DNA of 64,000 nt, from positions 51,855 through 115,854 of the forward strand of contig JARBJD010000241.1 of the NCBI GenBank assembly GCA_033064195.1, written 5' to 3'. Below the pieces are notes generated by a model. The model saw only the letters and a list, made by a program, of their open reading frames with translations. It was not told the DNA's origin and did not search any database. The translations under genes and the position numbers were made by a program. The stretch's first letter is position 1, and every line of letters begins with the position of its first letter. The stretch is from Blattamonas nauphoetae (lineage: Eukaryota > Preaxostyla > Oxymonadida). Positions 41,878 through 52,494 of the stretch are shown one piece after another.

Positions 41878-42255
41878 CAGTCAGACCGACTTCCTGTGAT
41901 TGGGTCTCAATGAGACGAAGTAAGGTTTGATCGGCATTATTGAGTGGATTTAGTAAAACTTGATGAGAATTCGAGTGAATTCAATAAAATGTGAGAAATG
42001 AACGACACCAAGTCCAATTGAAGCGTTTGTAGCTCAGAACAGGTTGGCAAAAGAGTGTTTTATGGTGAGATCTAATTCAGAACTTGCTCACAATAACTCC
42101 GATTGACAAAAAAGATCATTGATTCGATTATTACTGATGTCTTGTGCTGTTTTGTTGAAGAGTGGCGAGATGAAACGAAGTTGAAGTTGAAAACCGAAAG
42201 ATCTCACCCATATTTCGTATCACCAAGAACCAATCACAGGACATCGGTCTGACTG
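41878..42255. mobile_element. Short inverted-repeat element, about 378 bp
   Basis: CAGTCAGACCGA..TCCTGTGATTGG at 41878-41903 recurs inversely at 42230-42255 with two or three mismatches. No gene lies inside. No unambiguous target duplication was seen. Confidence 0.55.
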
Positions 42256-43239
42256 TTGTTTTCGAAATGATAGCAAAAAAACCCAATTGTGGGATGAAGG
42301 TTACATTTGGCTCACCCTGTATGTTTTGACGTTCACCGCCAAAACAATGTTGTTGGTGTGTGAAAGGATGAATTGTCCAAAGGGGGGACGGATCAGATCT
42401 AGTTCACGAACGTTCATCGGCACTGCTCAATTCGAATTTCACTTACAATTTTGGTGATAAAATAGAGAAATGTGGAATCATTGTTGAAATGGAGAGATAT
42501 CCTGAGAAAAGAGTGAAATGTGAAAGGTGACATGCCACGACGACTTCGTCCTTTCCAATTGATAGAAAATAAGAAAATGACAGATGGGAATAGGTTTCAT
42601 AATCACAAAGCTTGTCAGATTATGCCTTTCTTCGAGTTTAAGTGTGATAGACACTCGCTTTGTTTTTGGTGTGAAGCATTCTGTCTGTAAATTGAAGTTT
42701 GAGCTTTTGCAGTCTGAAATTTCTCGGAAAAAGGATGATTGAATCAGAGAGCGGAGCTAGAAGAACAAGGGACCAAAGAAACGAGATATCCAAATTGAAT
42801 GAGGAATTCCAAAAATATCTCCAGTTCCTCAATGAACGATCCTCAAAATCAACATTCATTTTGTTTCATTGTTTCGCTCGTAGATGAGAGTTGTCGTCAA
42901 GAATTTGTTTCGTATCAGTTTTCCTCCGAATTTAGTCCGATGGGAGAGTTATTTTGACAAGGGTTGAATATATGTAGGATACGTTAAATAAAACTGATCA
43001 AGAAAACAATACACACCATACTTCAACTGAATAGTGACATCTGTCTTCTCTTGAGGAAGAACTTGCCTGTCGGGGTTAAAAATGGAATTTGATGTTTGAA
43101 AGAGTGAATCATGTCAAATTATCGAATGAAAAGCGGGTAGACACGATGGGAGTCAAATGAGAGGAAGATCCAACCATGTTGCATCTTTTTCTCGTCATGT
43201 CGAGATGATTGTTTCTCTCCGTCTATTGTGTGAAAAGCG
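42256..43239. other. Gene-free stretch
   Basis: No supported gene, RNA or repeat. A short plus-strand frame at 42699-42887 lacks any recognisable feature. Confidence 0.4.
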
Positions 43240-43479
43240 ATGATGAAGAACGACCGTGAAATGAAGGCAAAATTCTATAGGGATGGAAATGTCCACTCGA
43301 ACGAAGAATGGGCAATGCTCGTCGATCATCCAAAACGAGATGATATAGCATATAATCTTAATAATTTGGCAGAAAAATTAAAAATAGTTGCCATTGAAGC
43401 AATTGGGGACAGTTATAAAGATGTGTTCGATCATATTTTGCAAAACACAAGATGTGGCCAGCCAATTTATGAGAGAATA

Positions 43480-45509
43480 TAGTAGTAAAAAAACAAGTGA
43501 AGGTAAAATAACCCAGACAAGTCACCTTAATTCACATAGTGGAAGGACACCACTTTTGCACCTCTGACACCGAACTGAATGATTTCTCCAACTTAATTTT
43601 TTTCGCATCGCAAAATTTCCTCATCTTCATTTGTTTCTCTAAATTTTGAATTTAATAGAGCGATTTTGAGAAAGGCTGACAATTCACTGCCCATCACATT
43701 TTGATTATGAGTCAATATCTCAGTCCGAAGCAAATTTCACGGGTTATCGCCACTGTAGAATACAGAAATCTCACCAATCCAGCTGCAAAAGGCACCAAAC
43801 TCTATTTGGAGGAACCGGTTCGTCACGAAGACATTGTGAAGTCGGGAGTCTGCACAGAAGGTCAGCTCAAGAGAGGAATTCGGGCGACAAACGATCACAG
43901 AGAAATTGGAGTCGCCCATCGCCCTTCTAAACTCACTCATGGCGATGAATTGGAACTTTTAGCCTATTGTCTTGAAAAAATTGAACTCAATGGACATGTG
44001 AAAAAGAAGGATATACTCGAACAAGTTTGTCCATTATTTGATTCTTCACAGTTTAAGGCCAATCTGATCTGGAAAAAAAGTGAAAGATACGATGAAAATA
44101 AAGCAATCATGAGCAAACAGTGGCTGAACGCCTGGCTGGGTCGCCAGAATCTGTTTGTCCAATACAAACCTCTTTATATCGCAATCGAACGAATAGACAA
44201 TACGACTGAGGGAACTCTTCGCGAATGGATATCTCTTCTAAAGACCGTTATTGAGCGTTATCAGATCGATTCAAGTCTTATCTATAATTTCGATGAGTCT
44301 TCTCTACGAATCAGTATCGATGATCGAAGTCTCATTGTATCGACACCAAATCGTGCCGTAGCTGTTCTCCCGTCACCACCTCGAATCGACAATGCGACGT
44401 TATGTGCCTGCGTCTCCTCACATGGTTCACGACTCGATCCCGTGATTCTATGGCCGAGCGCGAGTATCCCCAAGGAATTTGCAGATCTGTCAAATCACCA
44501 TATACACGTTCTTTGCAGAAAAATAGGCTGGATAAATCAAGCAACATACAACGAAATCATGAAAAATTACTTTCTTCCTCAAATCGATCAACAAAGACGA
44601 AGTATCAACAAAAGTCGTTCGCACGCACTTTTAATAATGGACGGACATCAAACACGACATTGTCAAGAGATTATCGATCTGGCAAATTCACTCAAAATCC
44701 ATATTCTCATTCTGCCTGCCCACACCACCCACGTCACGCAACCCCTGGATCAATTTCCGTTCGCTGTATTCAAACAAAAAATGCAACATTCATTTGCACC
44801 ACCATCCAAGGGCGGAATTAGAGAGTACAGAAGTGCCTTAGCCGACGTCCTTCCAGATGCACTTTCATCTGCGTTCCAAAAAAGTCTCGTCATGGGATCC
44901 TTCAAAGCTACTGGCATCATGCCCCTAAATGTGGAAGCTCTCTTGGCCACGCGATCAAAACTGGTTAAAAAAGCGATGAAGGTCAAGAATGGAAGCAAAC
45001 CCAAAACAACCTCCCCACCGCCACAAAGTCAAAATTCCCCTTCGTCTGATGAACCAACAGCGAGAGGAAGTCTCCTCTCTCCCTCACAGAATGATGATCG
45101 AGAAAAAACATTTGGTCAGACAAAAATCACGGATTTTGTGTGCGTCAGATCGAAGATCCGTCATCCACCAATTATTCAGGCCAACACCGAGATCACGCCT
45201 GTTAAGAGGCACAGCAGCGTCGGGTCCACAGCTGATTCCGAGGCGATCGCGCACTTGACACACTCCCCACGAAAAAATCGGCCATATTTGAGTGATGCCT
45301 TTGATGACGAATTTTAAACAGTATACAGACTTATTCCTTTCTTCACCTCATTTTCATCTTTTTCTATGATAGTTGGAGCATGTAGGATTTTTTCTGATTT
45401 CTGAAACCCGATAAATGATGTGAAAATGTCGCTCACAATGATCTTCCCCCAGAAGCTGACATAGCAAAAGGTCTGACTTATTTTACCTTCACTTGTTATT
45501 TTACTACTA
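43480..45509. mobile_element. Complete pogo-like element: 32-bp TIRs, TA duplication, intact transposase
   Basis: The left TIR starts TAGTAGTAAAAAAACAAGTG (43480-43511); the inverse right TIR starts TAGTAGTAAAATAACAAGTG (45478-45509). The two agree at 31 of 32 positions, ending GAAGGTAAAATAA. TA flanks both sides (43478-43479, 45510-45511). The element is 2,030 bp and carries one open transposase gene. Near-identical ends and an intact frame suggest recent arrival. Confidence 0.92.
43707..45317 (+). CDS. pogo-like (DDE_1) transposase, intact
   Basis: 536 residues from ATG 43707. The N-terminal 150 residues hold HTH/CENP-B-like DNA-binding text (SPKQISRVIATVEYRN; RPSKLTHGDELELLAYCLEK; MSKQWLNAWLGRQNL). 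The catalytic triad is D196 (YNFDESSLR), D312 (LLIMDGHQTRHC) and D348 (HTTHVTQPLDQFPF), i.e. DD35D, normal for pogo/Tigger transposases that cut and paste at TA. The C-terminal 100 residues are disordered and contain QTKITDF at 471-477, a PCNA-interacting (PIP-box) pattern. No intron or stop interrupts it. It lies between 32-bp TIRs. It is probably functional, though this cannot be shown from sequence alone. Confidence 0.92.
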   Translation: MSQYLSPKQISRVIATVEYRNLTNPAAKGTKLYLEEPVRHEDIVKSGVCTEGQLKRGIRATNDHREIGVAHRPSKLTHGDELELLAYCLEKIELNGHVKKKDILEQVCPLFDSSQFKANLIWKKSERYDENKAIMSKQWLNAWLGRQNLFVQYKPLYIAIERIDNTTEGTLREWISLLKTVIERYQIDSSLIYNFDESSLRISIDDRSLIVSTPNRAVAVLPSPPRIDNATLCACVSSHGSRLDPVILWPSASIPKEFADLSNHHIHVLCRKIGWINQATYNEIMKNYFLPQIDQQRRSINKSRSHALLIMDGHQTRHCQEIIDLANSLKIHILILPAHTTHVTQPLDQFPFAVFKQKMQHSFAPPSKGGIREYRSALADVLPDALSSAFQKSLVMGSFKATGIMPLNVEALLATRSKLVKKAMKVKNGSKPKTTSPPPQSQNSPSSDEPTARGSLLSPSQNDDREKTFGQTKITDFVCVRSKIRHPPIIQANTEITPVKRHSSVGSTADSEAIAHLTHSPRKNRPYLSDAFDDEF

Positions 45510-45878
45510 TATTTGCCAGGATTCTTGGTATTCCTTTCTTCTGTTTAAGCACCTTCTTTTGAAGATTCTGACATTGAAACTTTGAAAGAACAAGCGAATG
45601 CATACAAAGTCATACAAAAAAATGATGAGGTTTTACTTCTCCAATCATTGGTGAATCGATGGACTCTTCCAGACGCCGCAAGACCGGGGAGTACGCTCCT
45701 CTTCGGAATCTCGTCCCACCAAATGGTCAAAAGTATTCTAGTGAGGATAAGATGGTTCTCTTCCGATGGTTGTCGACTCACACAAGCGATAGTTGTCAAT
45801 CGCAACTTTCGAAAATCAGGCCGACATTCGAGCAGTGCGTCGCGGCATTTGGACTTGCAGTCACGGGCAAAAGTTTCC

Positions 45879-46031
45879 GGGCACCCATGTCTGCATTTAT
45901 GAGCAGGTGGTTTTTCACTTCACCACACAATATTGGTTTTATCTTTCAAAAATGACTATTATTCATTGTTGTGAAGTGTTTCTGAAAAAATGAGAAAAAC
46001 CACCTGCTCATAAATGCAGACATGGGTGCCC
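45879..46031. repeat. Perfect 38-bp inverted repeat around a 77-bp centre
   Basis: 45879-45916 begins GGGCACCCATGTCTGCATTT and its exact inverse occupies 45994-46031. The left arm is part of a coding-like frame in the DDE-like pseudogene (PMSAFMSRWF). It is either a small foldback insertion or a local inverted duplication; no target duplication is obvious. Confidence 0.8.
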
Positions 46032-46465
46032 AGCCATCTACGATCCACATACTGCGAGAGAATGGATCTGGGAGAAGAGAGTGATTTCGACAACAATAGC
46101 AAACCTGTTCAGACAATTTCAGAATGACAATCCAAACTCTCCTTTTCGAATCCGGGCTTTCTCCAATGCAATTAAAAAAATAAAAAGAGCTAAAAAACGA
46201 ACAGACGTTTGCGTTCGCTGTGCTCGTCTGGCTTTCCTCATCAAGAAGTAGGCGCAAATGGAAGCTGAAGGCAAACCATTCCAAATCAAACTCCAAGAAG
46301 AGATCGATGTGCTTCTCCTTCACCAAAAACATTCTTCTGTGCAGCGGTCAACGATCGAAAATGACAAAACAAACCTAAATCCAAACCATATTGTCTGCTT
46401 CATGGACTTTAAAGAAAACTGGCGCTTCGCAATCAGAAACACGCAGAGCAGCAAGGTATTTTTTA

Positions 46466-47288
46466 CAGTCGGAATAGTTCAACATCGAACAAAATAATTC
46501 AACATCGAATAAAAAAAGCCTCTCCTTAATTTTTGTGCCTTCAAGCCAGAATTGAATATGTTCTGACACAAGAGTCGAACCGGATTCGATCGAAGAAATA
46601 CTTCCTCGATCAACTGGGACAATTAGGAATAGTTAATCATGGTAGATGAGAACCTTAGTTGACCGGAACGTGTATTTCTTCACTGTTTTGCCACATGTCC
46701 ATGCGTTGAATCTCACAACTGCTCAACTTTCTATGACACGATCATCCATGGCAAAGACATCAAAAAAAGTGAAGTTGAAAGTAATTGTTGAGAAACCCAA
46801 TTCGGATGGTGGCCTTTTCTTGAGTTCCGACGTAAAATCGTGTCTGACAACCGTAATCATGAACATGAACTGCAATAAAAGGAGATAAATGATATTTTAG
46901 AGAACAAAGGGGATAAAAATCAGAATCAAACTGACTATATAGGTCTGAATACCGAGAAAGGGAAAACAAAAAATGTGAAAACAATTGTTCCCGACAATGA
47001 TGAATGGAAAAGGTTGAAAAGTTCATTCTTTTTCCGACAGAATCTCAAAATATTGATAAAAACTTTAGATCCAATACTTCTGTCCACAATACACCTATAT
47101 TTTGCATGTATGCCAGTTATTTTGAGTGTAGTGCTGCCGTTTCTCGTCATTCAATTTTCTTATTCGATGTTGAATTATTCGATTTCGATGTTGAACAATT
47201 TTGTTCGATGTTGAACTATTTTGTTCGATGTTGAATTATTATGTTCGATGTCGAATTATTTTCCTGCGATGTTGAACTATTCAGACTG
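46466..47288. mobile_element. 823-bp TIR element with subterminal repeats
   Basis: Left end CAGTCGGAATAGTTCAACAT; inverse of right end CAGTCTGAATAGTTCAACAT. TA flanks (46464-46465, 47289-47290), typical of Tc1/mariner/pogo. Near both ends a roughly 20-bp word (TTCAACATCGAAYA with AT-rich spacing) recurs: two copies at the left and about six at the right (47160-47280). No transposase is preserved. It interrupts the DDE-like pseudogene. Confidence 0.8.
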
Positions 47289-47713
47289 TACTTTCCACCA
47301 ACAAAACGCATTTGGGAGCATACGTGAGGTCTATAAACGAATGTGATGAGATTCAGACGACCCATAGCAATTATTTATCTCAGATCCGAAATCACGATGG
47401 TTTTTTTATGATAGACGTTCTGGATCATCTCCTATCCTCTCATCCATTCTCTCACGCATCTACAATCACATTCATTTTCGATACGGACCCGCACTTCCGC
47501 AACAAAGTGGTCCTCAACTATCTCCTCTCATCCAACACGCCAATGCTCTTCCAGAAGATGATTACAGTCAGATTCTATAACGAATGCCACGGGAAGTTCC
47601 GTGTCGACTCTGCATTTGGAAATCTGGTGAATGTAGTCAGAGACAATTTGGGGGAGTGTGTGATCTCTTCCATTCCAGAATTCATCCTCTTCCAGATCAC
47701 CAACAACAGATGA

Positions 47714-48529
47714 TGAAAATTCCAGTGCCAATTGCCCTGTGTCATGCCATTCCCCAAGCTCTGTTTCCCCTGAAGCTGAACGAAAAAGACTAACTTTCTT
47801 TGGAAAACTCAAAAAAATGGAGAATGAGCAGATAGCCGCCACAAGACCGCCAAAACAAAGTCGAACTCTCCGTGTTCGAGCACGAAAACGAATGGAATCC
47901 AACTATTTTCTCTTAAAACGAGTTTTCAACACTTATTCTTTGACATTTTGTGAAATTAAAACGGTTAACCTCATTGTGTATTGAGATTTGACGGAGTGGA
48001 CATCCTACTTGCACACTCCCATATTTCGTAGAAAATTTTTGAAAACTTGTGAGAACAAGTCGATGTACCACTTTTTGAAAACTCCACTATGGTTGAAAGG
48101 AGTTGTGAAAAAACGATATCTGGTGATTTATCACGTCCATTTGTGATTAGTATCAAGAAAAAACACATTTTGTCATTTCATCATTTTCTCAGTATTTAGA
48201 TGTTTTTCAGTCGATCAGTTGATTCATTGATAAGTAAAATGATTTATAAGATGATTTCTTGGACTCGATAACTGTGTTGTAGCTTAGATCGAATTAACAC
48301 CAACTATTGTATTCTATCATATGTCATCATTTTTTTGGGTTTCTTAAGAAAAGTCAGTATCCAAGAGTTGACAGACCTATATTACGTTTAACTGAGTTAA
48401 ATGGAGTGCAACTGAGTTCTTTTGAGTTGACCCGAGTTACAGTGCTAGTCACCTGAAAACCCGGTAGTCAATTATCAATTGGTAGTTTTTTTGACCCACC
48501 ACTTTTTTTGAAAACGAACAAAACAGAGT
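47714..48529. other. Gene-free AT-rich stretch
   Basis: No supported gene. A run of GAGTT-type words (48380-48445: ACTGAGTT, GGAGTGC, GAGTTGACCCGAGTT) lies close to the end of the following transposase and may mark an element end. Confidence 0.35.
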
Positions 48530-49740
48530 TCATAAACTGAGACGAATAAAATGATATACAGAATGTTGGTTGTCTGAGTCGCTATCATCATCGGGTATCA
48601 TGCGGAGTTGGTAAATGTCGTTCAGCTCGAAAGGTGGAGGGTGATTGTTACCGAATAGACAGAATCGCCCACGACGGTATGGGTGGTTTTCGTTGATTCT
48701 GTCATTTGGATTGATCGCCCAAGCTGGTGGGTTTTCAGGCAGATCAGCAATTCTTTCTAGAACCTGCAGTGGATAGATCGAAGACTCCCGAAATGATGCG
48801 ATGATTGTGTTGGGGTATAATGCCTCATGAAGAGCCCCTCTGATGCAACAGCCAACTAGTTTCCGTTTGTCTGCGATTGTGGGCGGGAATTGAGTGGGTA
48901 CGGTTCGACGAATCGTGTGTTTAAAGTTGCTATTAACAAAAAGATCCAACGGCTGGATCCGACTAGAAGTGTGGGATGGCGGAAATACTAAGGCAATCCA
49001 GTTAGCAGAAGCGAGTTGTTGTATCTCTGGGGATATATGTATTGATGCAGAGTCCATTTGGAGGACTGCAGGCGCAGGTCCGAGATGGTGTATCTCTCGT
49101 CTAGACACTATCTCGGGCACGACAGCGTCTCTGAAAATTGTCTCGAAAAGTCCTCGAGAGAGCCGCTCCCCTCCAGTCGCCATGTGTATCAACCGATCGG
49201 TGTTGAAGTCGAGCCATTCTGGTACTAGGTTCACACTTTTGATTAACCCGACAGTAATACATGAGCCGCCATTTGCGTTTACTAAAAGGATGAAGGTAAT
49301 GCCACTCATTTCCAATGCCTCCGGAACGATTGGATTGACATTCTCCCTGAGTGCAACAAAATTTGGAACGCGGGAGCTTTTCACAAAACAATAAGTTTCG
49401 TCCAAATTTAAAACCAACGCTGGGTGGTACTGACAGTATGTGTGAAGATCACTCCAACGTTGAAGGAACGGTTGGAGGATTTGTTGATTCGTGTGTCGAG
49501 CCCGTGCCGCAGGGAGTGGTATTGGGTGAGTGAGATGGAGGATCGGGGAATGTTCGAGGAAGTATCTCCGCCGGACGAGATAGCGACAGGAGATCGTCCG
49601 GTGAGGGAAACGACTCCTTTTCGTCTCTCGCAATCGTCCCAAAACATTGATCCTTTTCAACAGATGACTCTTCGAGAGTGGCGTGATGGTTTTTGTGGCT
49701 GGTCTTTGGAAGAGCTCGCACTTCTTCATTATGTGCTGGA
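48530..49740 (-). CDS. pogo-like (DDE_1) transposase
   Basis: The open frame continues to 49948, but its first 50-70 codons (see next feature) are beta-helix text; transposase-like sequence starts around AARARHTNQQILQPFLQRWS. The catalytic block is ALVLNLDETYCFV (first Asp), PAVLQMDSASIHIS (second Asp) and FPPSHTSSRIQPLDLFVNSN (third Asp). The C-terminal part includes RGALHEALYPNTIIASFRES, usual for the family, and the stop is at 48530-48532. No frameshift is visible in the catalytic half. The N-terminal DNA-binding region is short or missing, so it may be 5'-truncated. No TIRs could be assigned. Confidence 0.75.
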
Positions 49741-50201
49741 CAACGTGGTTTTTGTTGTGACCTCTCACGTGGAACCCTGCAACGTGTGTCGATCGCAGAT
49801 TGTGGAAGGAGCATGACGAGATGGTAAGTTTAGCATCTTTTTTCACTGTGACAAAGAGACCGGCGACGCCTACGTCGTTGACATCTTTGGAATCGATGAA
49901 TTTGGTATTTTTGACGTTGAAATTGGTTTTGGTTGTGACTTCAATCAATTTCAGACGAATTAAGCTGTTCGAACGGGCACGACGAGATTGTCAGTGTCGC
50001 ATCGCTTGGAAGCAATGTCTTTCCCAAAATCGGAGAATGTGTCATTGTGTCGTCAACATCGTCGGTCAGATTCATCATCGTCGAAGATGCCACAATTGGG
50101 GAGTAAGTCTCGAGATATGGGAGATAAGACGAAAGGAGCTGAAGAATCAGGGACAAATCACGAATTGCTTGTAACTGGACGAAAAATACGACGCGATCCA
50201 T
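49741..50201 (-). pseudogene. Beta-helix surface-protein fragments next to the transposase
   Basis: On the minus strand, 49948-49790 reads NFNVKNTKFIDSKDVNDVGV and KLTISSCSFHNLRSTHVAGF, and 50201-49941 ends DATLTISSCPFEQLNSSEID. L-T-I-S-S-C-S/P-F is the same turn motif as in the giant surface proteins at 17-33 kb. The two pieces are in different frames and the first runs directly into the transposase frame. This is a relic of a surface-protein gene, possibly invaded by the transposon. Confidence 0.5.
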
Positions 50202-52037
50202 GACAAAGGCTCGGCGTGAATGCGGTCGGCCAATTCGCGACAGAAGTGGAAATGTTGCAGTTCCAACAGGTTCAACGTGGAGCTGATGGTTTTGATGCTA
50301 GCAAACAAGATGCAATTCGGGCTGTTCGTGCCCATCCACAAGAGGAGATACGCAATCATTCGAAGATGTGATTGCTATCAACAACGCGGAGTTGATCACG
50401 GTGATCCATGAATCGTCTGAAAAGCAGGAAAAACACAATCAGGTGCGAGGAAACAAATAAATGATAATACAATGGCAAGGAAGAAGAAAATGGCTTCGAT
50501 GTGAAGACTGAAGACAAGTGACGAACACACCAGTCTGCGTACGAAATGAAGAGTGAGGGATTGCGCAATCCGAATGTACTTTCGATGGAGTAAAAGGGGA
50601 GGTACCGTCTCCAAGCAATCGCTCCATTCTTCACTCCTGATCGTTCAGTGTTGATGAGGGATACGTTGCGAGGGAAGAGGAGGTTATTTTCAGAGTCGGA
50701 TGAATGTTTCGTGAAAGAGGGAGCTGTATTCATCCATCACCAACACAGTTTCCCTTCCTCATCACATAAAGACAGAAATGGAGGGTGGCTGTCGAAGTTG
50801 GCGAGGCGCTGCGAAGTGAAAAAGATGAGAGATGAAGAAGATGAGAGAAGGATAAAATAAAGCTGAAATAAATCGGCACATCTGGGAGGATTCCGTGAAG
50901 ATCAAACTGAATGGGTGTTGGAAGAAATGACTGACGCAAAAAGACAGGGCATCGAAAGTGAATTGAAAAAGTGTATAGTTTTTTTACAAAATACCTTTTC
51001 TTGTTGGGAAACGAGGAACGGTGTTGATATGAGTCAAGATTTGATCGAGATCTTTGGAGGAGTTCAGTCACTGTCAATATTGAGTGAGATGCGTTGACTG
51101 GACAGAGAGTATTGAAAATATTCACATTCATATACAGAATGGAGCACTCATCTGATTGCAGATTCCACACTGCTGTCAGTCGTCACTGGGTTGTCTAGAT
51201 TCGGTTTTGATGGTCTGTAAGAGAGATGAGTGATGTTTAACTCTTATTTTCTCCACCAATCATCTACAGGGGTGTTCTGTCCTAGACAGTCAAAATCAGT
51301 TTCCTTTTGTCAAATTGCTAAAAAAAGGGAAAAATAAGGAATTCCAAACCTTGTCAATTCACCCGCTGAGTTTCAGGTGAAAAGAAGATCGGTCAGTCCA
51401 GTCAGTCCGGTGTCTATTTTCATGATTGCATGGGCGGATCAGTGACTCAAAGTGACTCTCCAGAAAATTATGTGGTTCAGTGATGACATGTGCAGGCATT
51501 TGAGTGGTGGGATCAAAACAGGTAAAACTGGGATCAATTGATCCCAGTCCCCATTTTTTGACTGACATCACTTTCTTAAATAAGCGTTTCGAGATTTTTC
51601 TCATGTAATTACATCTTGGATATCCAAATTCTCAGAAAAATGTATTATTTGATGATTCTCGAGCATTCCGATCGAAATGATTCTTTCGGAGAATGGGGTC
51701 GAGAACAAGAGTGAGGAAGAGTGGAGAAGAGCGATGGGATCAGAACGATTTATCTCCTCCACTATAAACAATGTCATCACGACACGAAAGACAAGTGTAT
51801 GGCATTGAACCAACGAGCATAAATGGAAAAGCGGATCTCTCGTTTCTGGAAGATCTGGAATAAGGAACTTTGGAAAGAAAAGTTTGAATCGCTATTCTCT
51901 CGAACCCTCTCATGATATCTCTGTCAGATCGTCGATTTTGCGATCATATGTGAAGTTGAGTGGAATTCCGAATCAATAGTGTGATTGATTCGCCTGCAAT
52001 GCATCAGTCCGTGACGTTCTTCTCATTCTGTTTTCAG
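50202..52037. other. Gene-poor stretch
   Basis: Only short frames without recognisable features on either strand. Nothing can be assigned; some may be decayed exons of the adjacent fragments. Confidence 0.35.
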
Positions 52038-52494
52038 TTGTGACATACACAATCACGTTCTCGATGAAATGGCTGCTGACATGGGCAGCGGATCCGTCGT
52101 CGATGTGGGTGGCGGGGATGGGCTATAGATGGCTACCCTTTGTGTCAGGAACGATAGTCAATCTTGCGATGACGGATAACGTGCAGTTTGACATTATTGT
52201 TCGGGAAATCAACCAGATTATTGACCTTCTGGTGCAGTTGGTGCTGTTGACCGCGCTGTTGGTTGGGCTTTTGGATTCGTCGTCACTGTCGAGCATCTGC
52301 GTGATGGTTCGTGCGGAGGTGGACGATCGAGTTCAGAAAACATTAGAATCGATTCATGGGATTCGGGTATGTTCCTTTTGTGTTTGTGACATGTTTTGAT
52401 TGCCGTTCAGGTGATCACGATGAACGGATGGGAAGAGCCGATGAAGAAGGCGATTTCAATGATTCGTGAGCGAGAGATGGACTTCATTGGGTAA
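52038..52494 (+). pseudogene. Fragment of an ABC transporter, subfamily C, first TM domain
   Basis: Starts after TTTTCAG (splice-acceptor-like). Exon 52038-52366 joins 52411-52494 through a 44-nt intron (GTATGT...TCAG), reading I-R/V-I-T-M-N. The translation has SGTIVNLAMTDNVQFDIIVR, INQIIDLLVQLVLLTALLVG, RAEVDDRVQKTLESIHGIRV and NGWEEPMKKAISMIREREMD, which follow the ABCC order of a G-x-I-V-N-L-x-x-x-D motif, TM helices, then D-x-R-x-x-x-x-x-E-x-x-x-G-I-R-x-I-x-x-x-x-W-E. Nucleotide-binding domains are absent. It stops at TAA 492-494, or a further intron begins there (GTAAAC). It is a partial gene, probably dead. Confidence 0.6.

Larger units (their letters stand above)
43240..47713 (+). pseudogene. 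Decayed DDE-like transposase or similar, interrupted by two elements
   Basis: Pieces that read like one old gene: 43240-43477 (80 residues, LNNLAEKLKIVAIEAIGDSY), then across the pogo-like insertion 45545-45950 in two frames (LKEQANAYKVIQKNDEVLLL; MVLFRWLSTHTSDSCQSQ), 46258-46463 (HIVCFMDFKENWRFAIRN) and, beyond a second insertion, 47291-47713 (FIFDTDPHFRNKVVLNYLL; NECHGKFRVDSAFGNLVNVV). The spaced D-F-K-E-N, D-x-x-x-H-F-R-N and H-G-K-x-x-x-D-x-x-F-G words are the kind found in a group of eukaryotic DDE-type transposases, but I cannot name the superfamily. Several frameshifts show it is dead. Confidence 0.4.

Noticed and set aside
48380-48445. GAGTT-rich words as the TIR of the transposase at 48530
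   Set aside because: I could not find an inverse copy on the far side of the transposase, so no element boundary is claimed.
2-48529. Streblomastix-type genetic code with TAA/TAG as glutamine
   Set aside because: TAA and TAG occur at the natural ends of several host genes and domains, so the standard code fits.
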